Origin: Rhodobiaceae bacterium | GTDB lineage: Bacteria > Pseudomonadota > Alphaproteobacteria > Rhizobiales > Tepidamorphaceae | Direction of reading: 5' to 3' | Assembly: GCA_020637985.1 (NCBI GenBank) | Contig: JACKJK010000014.1 | Location: forward strand, 1-60,209 | Length of the DNA: 60,209 bases | Position numbers and translations under genes: made by a program | Notes under the pieces: model-generated | What the model was told of the DNA's origin: nothing | What the model saw: only the letters and a program-made list of their open reading frames with translations | Databases searched by the model: none | Part shown: positions 16,149 through 24,759 of the stretch, piece after piece | Layout: each line of letters opens with the position of its first letter | Position numbering within the stretch: the first letter of the stretch is position 1

Positions 16149-16563
16149 AGCGGGTGGCGACCTGGCTGGCGATTTCCTCGCCCTCGCGCACGAAGCGGTC
16201 GGCGAGGATCCGCGAGGCGTCGGTGCAGGCGGCGTGCGTGCGCTCGTATCCGCGATATCCGCGGTTGAACCCGTCGACATAGCGCGCCCGGCGCACCGGC
16301 CCCGGATTCTCCGCGTCGATCAGTTGCTGCATGCGCTCGCGCCAGGCCTGGCCCTCGTCCGCCCCGCACAGGTTGCGCAGGTAGTGGATGGAGCCGAGAA
16401 TTTCGGCAAGGCGCACGATCTGGTCGTCGTAGGGGGCCGCCTGCTCGACCGCCGAAGGCGCTGCGTCCGTGCCTTGCGCATGTGCGTTACCCGCCCCGGC
16501 CACGCTCAGCGCGAAGAACGGCAGGACGGCAAGGATGATCTTTGCGAAACGGCGGCGTTGCAT
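16138..16563 (-). CDS. TIGR02301 family exported protein
   Basis: A 141-residue protein matching the TIGR02301 family of small alphaproteobacterial proteins: signal peptide (residues 1-30, ending 'GNAHAQ'), then 'YDDQIVRLAEILGSIHYLRNLCG', 'WRERMQQLIDAE', 'RRARYVDGFNRGYRGYERTHAACTDAS' and 'FVREGEEIASQVATRYAN'. The two Cys of the mature region (in RNLCG and HAACTDAS) could form a disulfide in the periplasm. Function is not known. ATG 16563 is the only good start close to the signal sequence. It overlaps the next exported-protein gene. Confidence 0.82.
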   Translation of the reverse strand: MQRRRFAKIILAVLPFFALSVAGAGNAHAQGTDAAPSAVEQAAPYDDQIVRLAEILGSIHYLRNLCGADEGQAWRERMQQLIDAENPGPVRRARYVDGFNRGYRGYERTHAACTDASRILADRFVREGEEIASQVATRYAN

Positions 16564-16646
16564 GATGCCTCTTGTGACAGCGCCCGGACGTTCCCGCAAG
16601 GCGCAAGCTACTGCGGGTGCCAGGTTCATGGCGCGCAAAGATGGCA

Positions 16647-17108
16647 TCAGGATGATGTCGGCAGCGTGATATCGCGCGCAACGAGGTGGCGCTCCACGAG
16701 GTCGCGCGCATGGGCGATCACCTCGGGCGCCTTTCCGGTCAGCGAGAAGCGTGTGAGCGCCTCGCGGTCCGCCCAGGCGACATCTGCCGCATCCGTCATC
16801 GCCACGGCCTCGCCGCCGAGGTAGAGGGCCGCGAAGTTTGTCACGCAATAGCGTTCCGCGCCGGTGTCGATCTCCAGGACATGGCCCTGCGCTACGATTT
16901 CCGCCGCGACGCCGGTTTCCTCGGCCAGTTCGCGCAAGGCGGCCTCGCGTGCACTCTCGCCAACCTCGATCCGCCCGCCCGGCAGGCTCCAAAGGAAGGG
17001 CGGCTTGGCGCGCTTGACGAGCAGCACCTCGCCGCCGCGGAACACCGAGACCGAGGCTGCGCCGATCATGCCGGGAACGGAGGAGGGGAAGGGGACGATC
17101 GTTGCCAT
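16647..17108 (-). CDS. NUDIX hydrolase
   Basis: A 153-residue NUDIX protein. The Nudix box runs from Gly45 to Val67 and has all expected residues (G-x5-E-x7-R-E-x2-E-E-x-G), so it should be catalytically competent. NUDIX enzymes split nucleoside diphosphates linked to another moiety. 'LLVKRAKPPFLWSLPGGRIE' and 'EIDTGAERYCVTNFAALYLGG' resemble the ADP-ribose pyrophosphatase/MutT-like group, but substrate is not predictable. ATG 17108 follows a minus-strand neighbour by 73 bases. Confidence 0.9.
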   Translation of the reverse strand: MATIVPFPSSVPGMIGAASVSVFRGGEVLLVKRAKPPFLWSLPGGRIEVGESAREAALRELAEETGVAAEIVAQGHVLEIDTGAERYCVTNFAALYLGGEAVAMTDAADVAWADREALTRFSLTGKAPEVIAHARDLVERHLVARDITLPTSS

Positions 17109-17181
17109 GCCGGCACGATAACCCGACACGGGGACTGCAAGAACAGGGAAATCGATCCGCGGACCGGAGAGGCGCGCTGCG

Positions 17182-17670
17182 CTAGAACAGCGCGTCGGCG
17201 AGCGCCTGCGCCATCTCGGTGTCGTCGGTGGCGTCGATTTCCTCGGCCGCGGCATGGCCGTGGATGATGCCGTTGAGTTTGCCGAGGAACCCGCGCGCCA
17301 TATCCAGCGTCTGTTCCACGATCAACGGGATCTGTTCCTGGTCGCCGGCTTCCACGGCTTCGGCAATCTCCGCGATCGCCGGATACAGGAACTCGTCGAG
17401 TTCGCGCACCGTGGCGTCGAATGCCGCGCGGTAGGTCCGGGGTGCGGATTCGTAGGCCGCGATCACCCCGTCCGCGATGCCAAGCCCGGAGTCCCGGAAA
17501 TGTTCCACGTAGCTTTTCGGCGTCCACGCCGACACGTCCTCGATGCATTCGGGCATCGCCGGCACGAGATCGAGTAGCATGACGATCTCGTTGTAGTGAT
17601 TGAGATAATCCGTCGCCAACCCGGTCTGCGGGTGGACACCTTCGACATCCTTGAAACGTGCAACGGGCAT
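17182..17670 (-). CDS. Conserved hypothetical helical protein
   Basis: A 162-residue soluble protein with no signal or membrane segment. It appears almost wholly alpha-helical: 'TDYLNHYNEIVMLLDLVPAMPECIEDV', 'KSYVEHFRDSGLGIADGVIAAYE', 'RAAFDATVRELDEFLYPAIAEIAEAVEAGD', 'IPLIVEQTLDMARGFLGKLNGIIHG'. The 'LNHYNEI...PECIEDV' opening and the 'YVEHF..SGL' motif look conserved, but I cannot assign a family with confidence. A GTG further upstream (17718) would add 16 residues; ATG 17670 is chosen. It is divergent from the SRAP gene. Function unknown. Confidence 0.68.
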   Translation of the reverse strand: MPVARFKDVEGVHPQTGLATDYLNHYNEIVMLLDLVPAMPECIEDVSAWTPKSYVEHFRDSGLGIADGVIAAYESAPRTYRAAFDATVRELDEFLYPAIAEIAEAVEAGDQEQIPLIVEQTLDMARGFLGKLNGIIHGHAAAEEIDATDDTEMAQALADALF

Positions 17671-17788
17671 GGCGAAGGTCGCTGGTCCTCTGGCGGTCCG
17701 GCGGATGCCGGTTTCCACAAACTGCGCGCCTCGGCTTAATATCTGCTAAATCCCGACCCGAATCCTGACGTAGCGTGAGGAGTTCACC

Positions 17789-18547
17789 ATGTGCGGCCGC
17801 TTCACCCTTCGCGCCTCGCCCGAGGAAGTGCGGGAGACCTTCGGCTATGCCGCGCAGCCGAACTTCCCGCCGCGCTGCAACATCGCCCCGACCCAGCCTG
17901 TCGCCATCGTGCGCAGCGAGAATGCCGCCCCCGCCTTCGCGCTGGTGCGCTGGGGGCTGCTGCCGCCGTGGGTCAAGGACATCAAGGCGTTCCCGACGCT
18001 CATCAATGCCCGCAGCGAACAGGCAGCCGAAAAGCCCGCCTTCCGCGCCGCCATGCGCCGCCGCCGCTGCCTCGTTCCCGCAGATGGTTTCTACGAATGG
18101 CAGAAGACGAAGACCGGCAAGAAGCAGCCCTACTACATTCGCCGGCCGGACGGCGGGCTGTTCGCCTTCGCCGGCATCTGGGAAAGCTGGATGGACGCCG
18201 AGGGCAATGAACTGGAGACCGCGGCGATACTGACCACCAGCGCCAATGCCCTGCTGGCGCCGATCCATGACCGCATGCCGGTCGTGGTGCGCAAGGGCGA
18301 CCGGGAGCGATGGCTGGATTCAGAGCACGTGCCGCCGGGTGATCTCGCCGACATCCTGCAGCCAGCCCCGGACGGCTACTTCGCCGCCTACCCGGTGTCC
18401 ACACGCGTCAACGCGGTCGCCAACGACGACGAAGGCCTTGTCGCGCCGCTGGCCGAGGAGACGACACCGCCGTCGGTTGCAAAGCCGAAGCGCGGCAAGG
18501 GCGGATCATCGGGCGCATCCGGCGGTGGCCAGATGTCCCTTTTCTAG
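17789..18547 (+). CDS. yedK: SOS response-associated peptidase, SRAP/YedK (HMCES) family
   Basis: A 252-residue SRAP-domain protein. Cys2 right after the initiator Met (MCGRFTLRAS) is the catalytic residue that forms a thiazolidine crosslink with abasic sites in single-stranded DNA. Asn73 ('LINARSE'), Glu103 ('FYEWQ') and His160 ('LLAPIHDRMPVV') complete the active site. The protein therefore shields abasic sites during replication. The C-terminal 20-30 residues are a Gly/Ser/Lys linker ending 'GGGQMSLF', which resembles a beta-clamp-binding peptide (QxxLF-like); this is an inference. No LexA box was seen upstream. Confidence 0.95.
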   Translation: MCGRFTLRASPEEVRETFGYAAQPNFPPRCNIAPTQPVAIVRSENAAPAFALVRWGLLPPWVKDIKAFPTLINARSEQAAEKPAFRAAMRRRRCLVPADGFYEWQKTKTGKKQPYYIRRPDGGLFAFAGIWESWMDAEGNELETAAILTTSANALLAPIHDRMPVVVRKGDRERWLDSEHVPPGDLADILQPAPDGYFAAYPVSTRVNAVANDDEGLVAPLAEETTPPSVAKPKRGKGGSSGASGGGQMSLF

Positions 18548-18563
18548 CCTGTCCGCACTGCAA

Positions 18564-19028
18564 TCAGCCCTTGCCGGCGTTCTGCGGGTTCTTCGACGGA
18601 TCGAGCCATTTCGCCATCGCCGTGCGCGGCTCGACCGCGTAGCCGAGCGAGGCGTAGAAGGCTTCCACCGCGGTGTTATCGGCGCGGATCAGCAAGTTGA
18701 GCTTCCAGATCCCGCGCTGCTTCAGCCAGTCCTCCGCCGCCGCCATCATCTGCCGCCCGTAGCCGCGCCTGCGACAGGCCGGCGCCACGCTGACGTAGTA
18801 GACGGTGCCGCGGTGGCCGTCGTGGCCGACCATGACACTGGCCGCGAGGCCGGCCGGTGCATCGCCCGCAACCTCGCCGACGAGGAGCGTGGAAGCGGGA
18901 CCGGCAAGGGCAAGCGCGATGTCGGCGGCGGGATCGTTCCATGGCCGCGTCAGCCCGCAGGATTCCCACAGCGCCGCGACTGCCTCGCGCTCATCGTCCC
19001 GCATCTCCCGGATCGCGAGTGCTTCCAT
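18564..19028 (-). CDS. GNAT family N-acetyltransferase
   Basis: A 154-residue GNAT protein of the YpeA type. The acetyl-CoA loop is 'RRRGYG' after 'YYVSVAPAC', followed by 'QMMAAAEDWLKQRG', then 'LNLLIRADNTAVEAFYASLGY', which is the usual N-x-x-A-x-x-F-Y-x-x-L-G-Y end. The YpeA group acts on small molecules or proteins, with no defined substrate. It ends 16 bases from the convergent SRAP gene and starts 2 bases before the stop of the FAD-dependent dehydrogenase gene, so it is very likely in one operon with it and with Sua5. Confidence 0.88.
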   Translation of the reverse strand: MEALAIREMRDDEREAVAALWESCGLTRPWNDPAADIALALAGPASTLLVGEVAGDAPAGLAASVMVGHDGHRGTVYYVSVAPACRRRGYGRQMMAAAEDWLKQRGIWKLNLLIRADNTAVEAFYASLGYAVEPRTAMAKWLDPSKNPQNAGKG

Positions 19029-19030
19029 GG

Positions 19031-20467
19031 CTACAGCACCTTGCCCGGATTAAGCGTGCCGCGCGGATCGAGCACGAGCTTGATGCGCCGCATCAACTCC
19101 ATCTCGACCGGGCTCTTGGTGCGCGCCAGCAGGTCGCGTTTCATGCGTCCGATGCCGTGTTCCGCCGACACCGTGCCGCCCATCGACAGGGTCAGTCCGT
19201 GGACGGCTTCCGCAATGCGCTCCCACTGGTCGAGGAAAGCCGCCTTGTCCATGTCCACCGGCTGCGACACGTTGAAATGCACGTTGCCGTCGCCGAGATG
19301 GCCGAAGGGGACTGGCCGGCAGCCGGGCACCATTTCGCGCACCAGTGCGCTCGCCTCCCGGATGAACTGCGGCACCCGGCTCACGGGCACGGCGATGTCG
19401 TGCTTGATCGAACCGCCCTCGTGGCGCTGCACCTCCGACAGCAGCATCCGCAGCCGCCACAGTTCGCGCGCCTCGCCCTCCGACTTGGCGATCGCCGCGT
19501 CGCTCACCTGCCCGGCCTCGTAGCCGGCCCCCAGGATCGCCTCGAGGGTCTCGTCGAGCGTGTCCTCGACCCCCGACGACAATTCAAGAAGCACGTACCA
19601 GGGATGTTCCTCGCCGAGCGGATCGCGTGTGGCCGGCGCATGAGTGAGGACGAAATCGAGGCCGATGCGCGGAATGATCTCGAAAGCCGTCAGCGCCGGC
19701 CCGACCGCCTCGCGCGCCGTCGCCAGCAGAGCCAGCGCATCCGCCGGGCTCGGAAGGCCGATGAAGGCGGTGGCCGTGGCGCGCGGCAGCGGGAAGAGTT
19801 TCAGGACAGCGGCGGTGATGATGCCAAGTGTTCCCTCGCTGCCGATGAACAGGTCCTTCAGGTCGTAGCCGGTGTTGTCCTTGCGCAGCGCCCTCAAGCC
19901 CTCCCATACGCTGCCGTCGCTGAGCACCACTTCCAGCCCCAGCGTCAGTTCGCGCATGTTGCCATAGGCGAGCACCGCCGTGCCGCCGGCATTCGTGGCG
20001 AGGTTGCCGCCGATGGTGCAGGAACCTTCCGAGCCGAGCGACAGCGGAAACAGCCGACCGGCGTCCCGCGCCGCGTTCTGCACGGTCTCCAGCACGGCGC
20101 CGGCTTCCACCGTGATCGTGTTGCCGTCGGTGTCGAGCGCGCGGATGCGGTTCATCCGTGTCAGCGACAGCACGTATTCGTGCCCGCTCTCGAACGGCGT
20201 CTGCCCGCCGACAAGACCGGTGTTGCCCCCCTGCGGGACAATGGTCAGATTGTTCTCGCTGGCGATCCGCATAACCGCCGCGACCTCGTCGGTCGATCCC
20301 GGGCGGATCACTGCGCGCGTCTTGCCATGATAGAGGTCGCGCAACTCGTGCAGGAAAAGCGCCTTGTCCGCATCGTCGGTGATGACGTTCGCGGCGCCGA
20401 CGGCCGTGGCGAGCTGTTCGAGGACGGCGCTGTCTGCCGCGGTGTCCGTATCGGTGGGGGAGGTCAT
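19031..20467 (-). CDS. FAD-binding oxidase, GlcD/D-2-hydroxyacid dehydrogenase family
   Basis: A 478-residue flavoprotein. The PCMH-type FAD-binding region shows 'VPQGGNTGLVGGQTP' near residue 85-100 and 'GSEGSCTIGGNLATNAGGT' further on. The C-terminal cap has 'PFGHLGDGNVHFNVSQP', containing the metal/substrate His pair of D-2-hydroxyacid dehydrogenases, and 'GGTVSAEHGIGR'. Relatives oxidise D-lactate, glycolate or D-2-hydroxyglutarate. No GlcE/GlcF partner is adjacent, which favours a stand-alone D-lactate or D-2-hydroxyglutarate enzyme. ATG 20467 is chosen over the open upstream extension because the conserved family sequence starts just after it. Confidence 0.88.
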   Translation of the reverse strand: MTSPTDTDTAADSAVLEQLATAVGAANVITDDADKALFLHELRDLYHGKTRAVIRPGSTDEVAAVMRIASENNLTIVPQGGNTGLVGGQTPFESGHEYVLSLTRMNRIRALDTDGNTITVEAGAVLETVQNAARDAGRLFPLSLGSEGSCTIGGNLATNAGGTAVLAYGNMRELTLGLEVVLSDGSVWEGLRALRKDNTGYDLKDLFIGSEGTLGIITAAVLKLFPLPRATATAFIGLPSPADALALLATAREAVGPALTAFEIIPRIGLDFVLTHAPATRDPLGEEHPWYVLLELSSGVEDTLDETLEAILGAGYEAGQVSDAAIAKSEGEARELWRLRMLLSEVQRHEGGSIKHDIAVPVSRVPQFIREASALVREMVPGCRPVPFGHLGDGNVHFNVSQPVDMDKAAFLDQWERIAEAVHGLTLSMGGTVSAEHGIGRMKRDLLARTKSPVEMELMRRIKLVLDPRGTLNPGKVL

Positions 20468-20519
20468 GCGTCTTCCGGTGGCCTGCTTGTCGATGCGTTC
20501 GCTTCTTCGGGAATCGACG

Positions 20520-21533
20520 TCAGTTCTTATCTCGCGGCGCGGCGGCCCGGCGCAAGCGGTCGTTGATCGCTTCGCCCAGGCCTTCGCCGGGTATGGCAAC
20601 CGCGGCGATGGCCGTCACCCCGGGCCGGTCGAGCGCGCGCAGCGCGGTGAACAGGTTCGCCGCCGCTTCCTCCAGCGAGGCCGTCGGCGACAGGTCGAAG
20701 ACGGCGGCAGCCTCTTGCGCGCCTGGTACGGCGGCACCTGCGAAGTTGAGCAGTGCCTCGCCGGGGCGCACTTCGCGCACGCCAAGCCGGACGCTGGCCG
20801 CCGGCGCATAGTGAGAGGCGAGCATGCCGGGCGCCACCACCGCATCGGTGTGCGCCGCGCTTGCTCCGGGATTGGCCCCGAGACCCCCGGTCCCGAGGGT
20901 CTCGACGCCAAGCGCTGTGGCAATCTGCGCGCGCGTCACCGCGCCCGGCCGCAGGATGCGCGCCCGGTTGCCCGTGCAGTCCACCACCGTCGATTCGATG
21001 CCGATCTTCGTTGCTCCGCCGTCGAGGATGATGGCGACGCTGTCGCCGAGGTCGTCTGCAACATGCGCGGCGGTTGTGGCGCTGACATGGCCGGAGCGAT
21101 TTGCCGATGGGGCGACCACCGGGCCGCCGAACGCGCTGAGCAGGGCGTGTGCGGCGGAACTGTCGGGAACCCGCAAGGCGACGCTGTCGAGGCCGGCGGT
21201 CGCCAGATCGGCGACCCGGCACCCCGGTGAGCGCGGAACGACGAGCGTCAGCGGTCCCGGCCAGAACCGCGCCGCCAGCGTCTTCGCCGCTGCATTGAAC
21301 ATGCCCTCGCGTTCGGCGGCTTCCACGTTGGCGAGGTGGGCGATGAGCGGATTGAAGCTCGGCCGCCCCTTGGCGGCGTAGACGCGGGCCACGGCGCGGC
21401 CGTTCGCCGCATCCGCGCCCAGCCCGTAGACCGTCTCGGTCGGGAAGGCGACGAGCCTGCCTTGCGCGAGCGCGGCCGCGGCCTCGCGGATCGCGGCGGG
21501 ATCGTCGGCGGGAAGCAGGCGGGCGGACGTCAT
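20520..21533 (-). CDS. sua5: L-threonylcarbamoyladenylate synthase (Sua5 type)
   Basis: A 337-residue, two-domain Sua5 protein. The N-terminal TsaC-like domain has 'LVAFPTETVYGLGADA' and 'VVAPSANRSGHVSAT', containing the SxN catalytic signature. The C-terminal Sua5 domain follows from about residue 215 ('PGMLASHYAPAASV'). The enzyme makes threonylcarbamoyl-AMP from threonine, bicarbonate and ATP, the first step toward the t6A37 modification of ANN-decoding tRNAs. It is essential in most bacteria. ATG 21533 begins the conserved sequence. It is the first gene of a minus-strand operon with the dehydrogenase and the acetyltransferase. Confidence 0.95.
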   Translation of the reverse strand: MTSARLLPADDPAAIREAAAALAQGRLVAFPTETVYGLGADAANGRAVARVYAAKGRPSFNPLIAHLANVEAAEREGMFNAAAKTLAARFWPGPLTLVVPRSPGCRVADLATAGLDSVALRVPDSSAAHALLSAFGGPVVAPSANRSGHVSATTAAHVADDLGDSVAIILDGGATKIGIESTVVDCTGNRARILRPGAVTRAQIATALGVETLGTGGLGANPGASAAHTDAVVAPGMLASHYAPAASVRLGVREVRPGEALLNFAGAAVPGAQEAAAVFDLSPTASLEEAAANLFTALRALDRPGVTAIAAVAIPGEGLGEAINDRLRRAAAPRDKN

Positions 21534-21694
21534 GCGGGCGGCTGTCTCGTTTGCAGGTGCGGCTTCCGGACGCCCGGAACCATTGTAGTGTTTGAACTGG
21601 CGCGCGCCGGCGATAAAGTCGGCGGCAGAAGAAACAATGCCTATCCGCCGCGCCGCTGCCCGGCAAGCGGAGCCTGGCAATCCGGGAGGAATGC

Positions 21695-23464
21695 ATGTCC
21701 TATCGCGCGCCCGTCGCCGAGATTTCGCACACGCTGACATCGATTGCTGGCATGCGCGAACTCGCAGACAGCGGGATCTTCCCGGACCTGTCCGTGGACC
21801 TCGTCGACGCGGTGCTGGAAGAGGCCGGGCGCTTCGCGTCCGACGTGATCGCGCCGCTCAACGCGCCCGGCGACGCCGCCGGCGCGCGGCTCGCCGATGG
21901 CATCGTGACGTTGCCGGACGGCTGGAAGGAAGCCTACCAGCGCTGGGTCGAGGGTGGCTGGGGCGCGCTGCCCGGTCCCGTCGACCATGGCGGGCAGGGG
22001 CTGCCCGTGTCGCTCGCGGTCGCGGTGCAGGAGATCTGGAATTCCGCTTCCATGGCCTTCGGCATCGGCACGGTGCTGACCGCCGGCGCCGTGGAGGCCG
22101 TGGTGGCGCACGGTTCCGACACGCTCAGGCAGACCTATCTCGACAAGCTGGTGTCCGGCGAATGGACCGGCACCATGAACCTGACCGAGCCGCAGGCCGG
22201 TTCCGACCTTGCCCTGCTGCGCGCGCGCGCCGAGCCGGTCGGCGACGGCACCTACCGCATCTTCGGCACCAAGATCTTCATCACCTACGGCGAGCACGAG
22301 CTGACCGACAACATCGTCCACCTCGTGCTGGCGCGCCTGCCCGACGCGCCGGAAGGCACGCGCGGCATTTCGCTGTTCCTTGTGCCGAAGTATCTGGTCA
22401 ACGCGGACGGTTCGCTTGGCGCGCGCAACGATGTCCATTGCACCGGGCTCGAGCACAAGCTCGGCATCCATGCCTCGGCGACCTGCACGATGACCTACGG
22501 CGACAACGGCGGCGCCATCGGCTGGCTCGTCGGCGAGGAGAACCGTGGCCTGAACTGCATGTTCACGATGATGAACAACGCCCGCCTGCACGTCGGCATC
22601 CAGGGCGTGGCGATCGCCGAGCGCGCTTTCCAGCAGGCGCTTGCCTTCGCCGGCGACCGCCTGCAGGGGCGCAAGCCTGGCATGGGTCCGACGCAGGCGG
22701 TGGCGATCATCGAGCACCCGGACGTGCGCCGCAACCTGATGACCATGCGCGCGCTCACAGCGGCCGCGCGCGCGATCTGCTATCTCACCGCCAACGCCAT
22801 CGACCGGGCGCATCACGCAGCCGACCCCGACGAGCGCGCGCGCGCACTGGAACGCGCCAACCTGCTGACGCCGCTTGCCAAGGCCTTTTCCACCGACGTG
22901 GGGACCCAGGTCGCCTCCATCGGCGTGCAGGTGCACGGCGGCATGGGCTACATCGAGGAAACCGGCGCGGCCCAGCACCTGCGCGACGCCCGCATCGCGC
23001 AGATCTATGAGGGCACCAACGGCATCCAGGCGATCGACCTGGTGACCCGAAAGATCACGCAGGGCGGCGGCGCGGCGGTGCGCGCCTACCTCGACGAGCT
23101 CGACGTACTGGCGCGCGACATCGCCGGTGCCAACACCGACGCACTTGGCCGCTCCGCCGAGCGCATCGGCGAAAGCCTCGCCCACCTGCGCGAGGCGACC
23201 GAGTGGATGCTGGAGCGCGCCAGCGCGCATCCCGACGATGCGCTATGCGGCGCGACGCCCTACCTGGAACTGTTCTCGCTTGCCGCCGGCGGCGCCCATC
23301 TTGCCCACGGCGCGCTTGCCGGTGCCGGCGCGCAGGGCCAGATACAACGCCAGACGGCGCGCTTCTTCGCCGAGAACCTGATGCCCGCGACGTCCGGGCT
23401 GCTCACCGCGGTCACCGGAGGTGCTGCCGCGCTGGCAGCCGCCGACGTGGCGCTGCAAGTCTGA
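21695..23464 (+). CDS. Acyl-CoA dehydrogenase, DmdC-like
   Basis: A 589-residue flavoprotein of the long acyl-CoA dehydrogenase subgroup. It has 'TEPQAGSDLALLRARA', 'YRIFGTKIFITYGEHELTDNIVHLVLARL', 'GIQGVAIAERAFQQA' and 'IYEGTNGIQAIDLVTRK', whose Glu is the catalytic base. An extra C-terminal helical region after residue 470 is typical. The '3-methylmercaptopropionyl-CoA dehydrogenase' (DmdC) family has this architecture and 'HKLGIHASATC' motif, but many members act on ordinary fatty acyl-CoAs. ATG 21695 has GGGAGG about 8 bases upstream. Confidence 0.88.
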   Translation: MSYRAPVAEISHTLTSIAGMRELADSGIFPDLSVDLVDAVLEEAGRFASDVIAPLNAPGDAAGARLADGIVTLPDGWKEAYQRWVEGGWGALPGPVDHGGQGLPVSLAVAVQEIWNSASMAFGIGTVLTAGAVEAVVAHGSDTLRQTYLDKLVSGEWTGTMNLTEPQAGSDLALLRARAEPVGDGTYRIFGTKIFITYGEHELTDNIVHLVLARLPDAPEGTRGISLFLVPKYLVNADGSLGARNDVHCTGLEHKLGIHASATCTMTYGDNGGAIGWLVGEENRGLNCMFTMMNNARLHVGIQGVAIAERAFQQALAFAGDRLQGRKPGMGPTQAVAIIEHPDVRRNLMTMRALTAAARAICYLTANAIDRAHHAADPDERARALERANLLTPLAKAFSTDVGTQVASIGVQVHGGMGYIEETGAAQHLRDARIAQIYEGTNGIQAIDLVTRKITQGGGAAVRAYLDELDVLARDIAGANTDALGRSAERIGESLAHLREATEWMLERASAHPDDALCGATPYLELFSLAAGGAHLAHGALAGAGAQGQIQRQTARFFAENLMPATSGLLTAVTGGAAALAAADVALQV

Positions 23465-23493
23465 AATCGCCTGAGAGAAAGCCGACAACGCCC

Positions 23494-24420
23494 GTGTCCA
23501 CGCTCTACCTGTCCCACCCAAGCGGCCTCGACCACCTGACCCCGCCCGGCCACCCCGAGAGGCCCGACCGGCTGCGCGCCATCGAACGCGCCCTGGAAGC
23601 CGAGGCGTTCCAGAACCTGCAACGCGACATGGCCCCGCGCGCCGAGATGAGCGACATCGTTGTCGCCCATCCCGCCGGATACGTGGAGATGATCGAGCAG
23701 GCAGCGCCCAGCGAGGGTCTCGTGCGCATCGACGCCGACACCGCGATGAGCCCGGGCAGCTGGGCCGCGGCGCTGCACGCGGTGGGCGCGGCAACCCGCG
23801 CCGTCGACGAGGTGATGGCTGGCAAGGTGACCAACGCCTTCTGCGCCATGCGCCCGCCCGGCCACCACGCCGAGCACGACCGGGCCATGGGTTTCTGCCT
23901 CTTCAACACGGCTGCCATCGCCGCCATGCATGCACGCGCGGTGCATGGGGCGGAGCGTGTCGCCGTCATCGACTTCGACGTCCATCACGGCAACGGCACG
24001 CAGGACATCTTCTGGAACGAGCGCGATCTCTTCTACGGCTCGACGCACCAGATGCCGCTCTATCCCGGCACCGGGGCGACCGACCAGACCGGCGTCGGCA
24101 ACATCGTCAACGCGCCATTGCGCGCCGGCGACGATGGCGTTGCCTTCCGCGATGCCATGGAAGTGCGCATCCTGCCGGCGCTGGAGCGCCACCGACCCGA
24201 CCTCATCATCATTTCGGCCGGCTTCGACGCCCATGAGCGCGATCCGCTCGCCAACATCAATCTCGTCGAGGACGATTTCGCCTGGATCACGCGCCGCTTG
24301 ATGGACATCGCCGACGCGCAATGCGATGGCCGGGTGGTCTCGGTGCTCGAGGGCGGCTATGACCTTATGGGACTGTCGCTGTCGGTGGCCGCGCACGTGC
24401 GCGCCCTGATGGGAAGTTGA
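23494..24420 (+). CDS. Histone deacetylase-like (acetoin utilisation) zinc amidohydrolase
   Basis: A 308-residue class II HDAC-like protein. Active-site His124-His125 are in 'RPPGHHAEHDRAMGFCLFN'. Zinc ligands are Asp162 and His164 in 'DFDVHHGNGT' and Asp245 in 'SAGFDAHERDP', with the catalytic Tyr289 in 'EGGYD'. Bacterial relatives deacetylate acetylpolyamines or proteins. The start is GTG 23494, just upstream of the conserved 'LYLSHPSGLDHLTPPGHPERPDR'. It lies 30 bases after the acyl-CoA dehydrogenase and directly before xseB, an order seen in other Rhizobiales. Confidence 0.92.
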   Translation: MSTLYLSHPSGLDHLTPPGHPERPDRLRAIERALEAEAFQNLQRDMAPRAEMSDIVVAHPAGYVEMIEQAAPSEGLVRIDADTAMSPGSWAAALHAVGAATRAVDEVMAGKVTNAFCAMRPPGHHAEHDRAMGFCLFNTAAIAAMHARAVHGAERVAVIDFDVHHGNGTQDIFWNERDLFYGSTHQMPLYPGTGATDQTGVGNIVNAPLRAGDDGVAFRDAMEVRILPALERHRPDLIIISAGFDAHERDPLANINLVEDDFAWITRRLMDIADAQCDGRVVSVLEGGYDLMGLSLSVAAHVRALMGS

Positions 24421-24450
24421 GCGGCCAGGAACAGGAGGACGCGGGAGATC

Positions 24451-24711
24451 ATGGCGGACAAGTCGGCAGCATTGCCCGAAGACATCGCCAAGCTCGGCTT
24501 CGAGGCCGCGCTGGAGGAACTGGAGAGGATCGTCGGCCAGCTTGAGAAGGGCCAGGTTCCGCTCGAGGAATCGATCCGCATCTACGAGCGCGGCGAGGCG
24601 CTGCGCCGGCACTGCGACCAGTTGCTCAAGCAGGCCGAAGCCAAGATCGAGAAGATCACCCTTGGTGCCGACGGCGCGGCCACCGGCACCGAACCGCTCG
24701 ACGTTGATTGA
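24451..24711 (+). CDS. xseB: Exodeoxyribonuclease VII small subunit
   Basis: An 86-residue protein with the typical XseB helical hairpin: 'GFEAALEELERIVGQLEKGQVPLEESIRIYERGEALRRHCDQLLKQAEAKIEKI' (residues 15-70). The small subunit binds several times to the XseA large subunit to form ExoVII, a single-strand-specific exonuclease used in mismatch repair and DNA damage responses. xseA is not in the window. GGGAGATC precedes ATG 24451. It is probably co-transcribed with the HDAC-like gene and the membrane hydrolase-like gene that follows. Confidence 0.95.
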   Translation: MADKSAALPEDIAKLGFEAALEELERIVGQLEKGQVPLEESIRIYERGEALRRHCDQLLKQAEAKIEKITLGADGAATGTEPLDVD

Positions 24712-24759
24712 GCCGCGGCCGGTCGGCGCATTGCCCGTCGCCCGGCGCAGGGAAATGAC

